DNA from: Acidocella aromatica
Lineage (GTDB): Bacteria; Pseudomonadota; Alphaproteobacteria; Acetobacterales; Acetobacteraceae
Reading direction: 5' to 3'
DNA length: 64,000 bases
NCBI RefSeq assembly: GCF_014201825.1
Contig: NZ_JACHFJ010000004.1
Span: forward strand, 62,001 to 126,000
The position numbers were made by a program, and so were the translations under genes. Shown here in pieces: positions 62,569 to 64,000 of the stretch. Every line of letters begins with the position of its first letter. Positions within the stretch are counted from its first letter, which is position 1. The notes below the pieces were generated by a model, which was not told where the DNA came from, ran no database searches, and saw only the letters and a list, made by a program, of their open reading frames with translations.

Positions 62569-63624
62569 TTAGGGCGTGCGTCTATGCGTGTGCCGGTGGT
62601 GCAAGTCCGGGTAGTGCGCATGGCTGTGGACCAGTCGCGCGTGCCGGTGCCTGTGTGAGTGTGGCTCTCCCGGCGGTACGTTCGCGCCGTGCTCGTGCTG
62701 GTGGTGTTCATCGTGACTGTGGCGGTGCTCGTGCTCCAGTTCATCATGGACATGCTCGTGCTCATGCCGCTCCGCCAGATGCAGCCAGAGGCCGAGGCCC
62801 ATGAGCGCGCCCGAGACTAGCAGCCTAGCGGACAAGGGCTCGCCGAGGAACACCACGGCGATCGCGGCACCCACGAAGGGGGCGAGGGAGAAATACGCGC
62901 CGGTCCGGGCGGTGCCGAGATGGCGGAGCGCCAGAACGAACAGCACCAGGCTAACCCCGTAGCCGAGGAAGCCGACCAGCCCGGCCGCCGCGAGCAGCCC
63001 CGCCGTAGGGAAATGCCCACCCGCACCAAGCGCCAGCGCCACGTTCACCGCGCCGGCCACCAGCCCCTTCATCATCGCGATCTGCACCGGGTCCGCTGAG
63101 GACAATTTCCGGGTGAGGTTGTTATCGATGCCCCAGCACAGGCAGGCGCCGGCGATCAGCCCGGCGCCGACATCCAGGCTCGCCCGCCCCTGCCAGGAGA
63201 GCAGCGCCGCCCCGGCCAGGATGGCGAAGGCGCCGAGCAGCAGCCGCCGGTCCACGTTCTCCCGGAAGGTGACCCAGGCGATGCCCATGGTGGCGAGTCC
63301 CTCAAGGTTTAGCAGTAGCGAGGCGTTCGCCGCCCCCGTGTGAGACAGGCCAAACATGAGCAGGAGCGGCCCGCCGAGGCCGCCGGAGAGGATCACCAGC
63401 CCGAGCCAGGGCAGGTCTGCGCGCCGCAGCGGCGCCTCCGCCGCTGGGATGCGCAACCCCGCACGGAAGATTTGGATGGAGGCGAGCCCAAGGCCGGCGC
63501 TCAGGTAGAGAAGCCCGGCCATCATCCAAGGGCTCACCACCCCGAGCAGGAGCTTGGCAAGCGGCGTGCTGGCGCCGAACAGAACGGCCGAGAGAAGGGC
63601 GAGCAGGATGCCTGTGCGTGACAT
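62569..63624 (-). CDS. EamA/DMT-family transporter with His-rich C-terminal tail
   Basis: 351 residues. Ten hydrophobic helices (residues about 5-285) with the two EamA repeats (ALLSAVLFGASTPLAKLLL; ACLCWGIDNNLTRKLSS). The last 65 residues hold about 23 His with Glu/Asp/Arg (HEHEHVHDELEHEHRHSH and later HSHRHRH), a cytoplasmic tail fit for Ni, Co or Zn binding. Probably exports or imports a metabolite or metal; the His tail suggests metal. Single gene, transcribed away from the tRNA. Confidence 0.85.
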   Translation of the reverse strand: MSRTGILLALLSAVLFGASTPLAKLLLGVVSPWMMAGLLYLSAGLGLASIQIFRAGLRIPAAEAPLRRADLPWLGLVILSGGLGGPLLLMFGLSHTGAANASLLLNLEGLATMGIAWVTFRENVDRRLLLGAFAILAGAALLSWQGRASLDVGAGLIAGACLCWGIDNNLTRKLSSADPVQIAMMKGLVAGAVNVALALGAGGHFPTAGLLAAAGLVGFLGYGVSLVLFVLALRHLGTARTGAYFSLAPFVGAAIAVVFLGEPLSARLLVSGALMGLGLWLHLAERHEHEHVHDELEHEHRHSHDEHHQHEHGANVPPGEPHSHRHRHARLVHSHAHYPDLHHRHTHRRTP

Positions 63625-63769
63625 GGCGGCACCCTAGCCTAGTCGCCCCCGGCTGTCGTCGGGCATCGCGGTTGCGTTGGGCGCTGCCCGCCCCGCCGCG
63701 CGCTTCCCACCGGGCGATCTGCGGCGTTCCGGGACCATTGGGGGGAGTGGTGGGGTGCCCTAAAACGCC

Positions 63770-63799
63770 AACGGGCCGGTCATCGCTGACCGGCCCGTT
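63770..63799 (-). terminator. Terminator of tRNA-Arg
   Basis: AACGGGCCGGTCA (63770-63782) and TGACCGGCCCGTT (63787-63799) form a perfect 13-bp stem with a 4-nt loop. On the minus strand GGCGTTTTAGG follows, giving a short T-run. Confidence 0.8.
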
Positions 63800-63824
63800 A
63801 ACGCGTGATTGCCAAGGAATTCCG

Positions 63825-63901
63825 TGGCGCGCCCGAAGAGATTCGAACTCCTGACCCTCAGATTCGTAGTCTGATGCTCTATCCAGCTGAGCTACGGGCG
63901 C
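63825..63901 (-). tRNA. tRNA-Arg (anticodon ACG)
   Basis: 77 nt including the encoded CCA. Acceptor GCGCCCG pairs with CGGGCGC; D-arm AGCTCAGCTGGATAGAGC; anticodon loop GACTACGAATC with ACG; T-arm GTTCGAATC. Reads CGN arginine codons after deamination of A34. Confidence 0.95.
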
Positions 63902-63956
63902 GTTGTGAGCGGGGGTGTAATCGAACCTTCTCGATCAGGCAACCCCCACCGGCAAA

Positions 63957-64000
63957 TTAAATCGCTTCGAGCTCCGCAATCAGTGCATCGCCCATCTCGG
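63957..64000 (-). CDS. 3' end of a gene continuing beyond the window
   Basis: On the minus strand the frame reads E M G D A L I A E L E A I and stops at TAA (63959-63957). Too short to name; it precedes the tRNA by 55 bp on the same strand. Confidence 0.4.
   Translation of the reverse strand, partial: EMGDALIAELEAI

Noticed and set aside
59659-63901. Integration at tRNA-Arg as source of the accessory 59.6-63.6 kb genes
   Set aside because: No integrase and no direct repeat of the tRNA 3' end seen inside the window; the other end could lie outside.

Overview
The window (high GC, tightly packed genes, ATGA-type overlaps) looks like the chromosome of an aerobic alphaproteobacterium, probably an Acetobacteraceae relative of the Acidocella/Acidiphilium kind. 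The taxon is inferred from an AarC-type acetate/succinate CoA-transferase, the general gene style and the metabolic mix; no 16S gene is present. I see no insertion sequence, prophage or CRISPR array. One tRNA, one TPP riboswitch, three sigma-54 promoters and several operator-like palindromes are visible.

Layout. 1-5430: a co-directional run for NAD/PRPP salvage (end of pncB, a COG2187 kinase-fold protein, an alpha/beta hydrolase, a phosphoribosyltransferase, a PRPP-synthase-like protein), then an HPF/cold-shock fusion and a triple-BON protein, read as a stress or low-oxygen set. 5704-7212: AarC-type CoA-transferase. 7266-21833: the most unusual part, a sigma-54-controlled catabolic island with permease, two glutamine-synthetase-like ligases, cytochrome P450, class-I glutamine amidotransferase, a split PAS/AAA+ regulator, a [2Fe-2S] ferredoxin with its FAD reductase, a VanB-like reductase, a VanA-like Rieske oxygenase and an XylR/DmpR-type activator. 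22037-26621: exported superoxide-reductase-like protein, ABC-F ATPase, KatG. 26678-34300: two-component system divergent from an RND efflux operon. 34337-39532: DUF1543 protein, then GntR-acnD-prpF (methylcitrate dehydration without prpB/prpC nearby). 39748-42347: chemoreceptor and RlpA-like lipoprotein. 42482-47336: group 3b-type NAD(P)-linked [NiFe] hydrogenase operon. 47560-53313: gene debris, a LysR-centred set of oxidoreductases and cupin, and NsrR. 53545-57592: flavohaemoglobin Hmp, a YdjM-like membrane protein, riboswitch-controlled thiC. 57749-59658: MaoC and TetR genes divergent from an enoyl-CoA hydratase gene. 59659-64000: P-type ATPase remnant, ArsO/FMO-like flavoprotein, Met/Gly-rich Spy-like protein, EamA transporter with a His-rich tail, tRNA-Arg(ACG), and the end of one more gene.

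How the genes work together. In the island, three promoters with canonical GG-N10-GC spacing drive the permease-ligase-P450 operon, the ferredoxin/ferredoxin-reductase operon and the Rieske operon. The palindrome GCAAATTTGC lies upstream of all three. Gene content matches a logic known from aniline (GS-like ligase plus amidotransferase plus oxygenase) and cyclic-amine catabolism (P450 plus ferredoxin plus reductase next to a GS-like gene), but here both oxygenase types and both GS-like genes are combined. I infer uptake of an amine, gamma-glutamylation, oxidation and deglutamylation; the substrate is unknown.

Other themes are oxygen and nitrosative stress defence (KatG, SOR-like protein, NsrR/Hmp), hydrogen use or NADPH balance, propionate/methylcitrate use and metal handling. 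Long antisense reading frames over real genes are GC-driven shadows and were left out.
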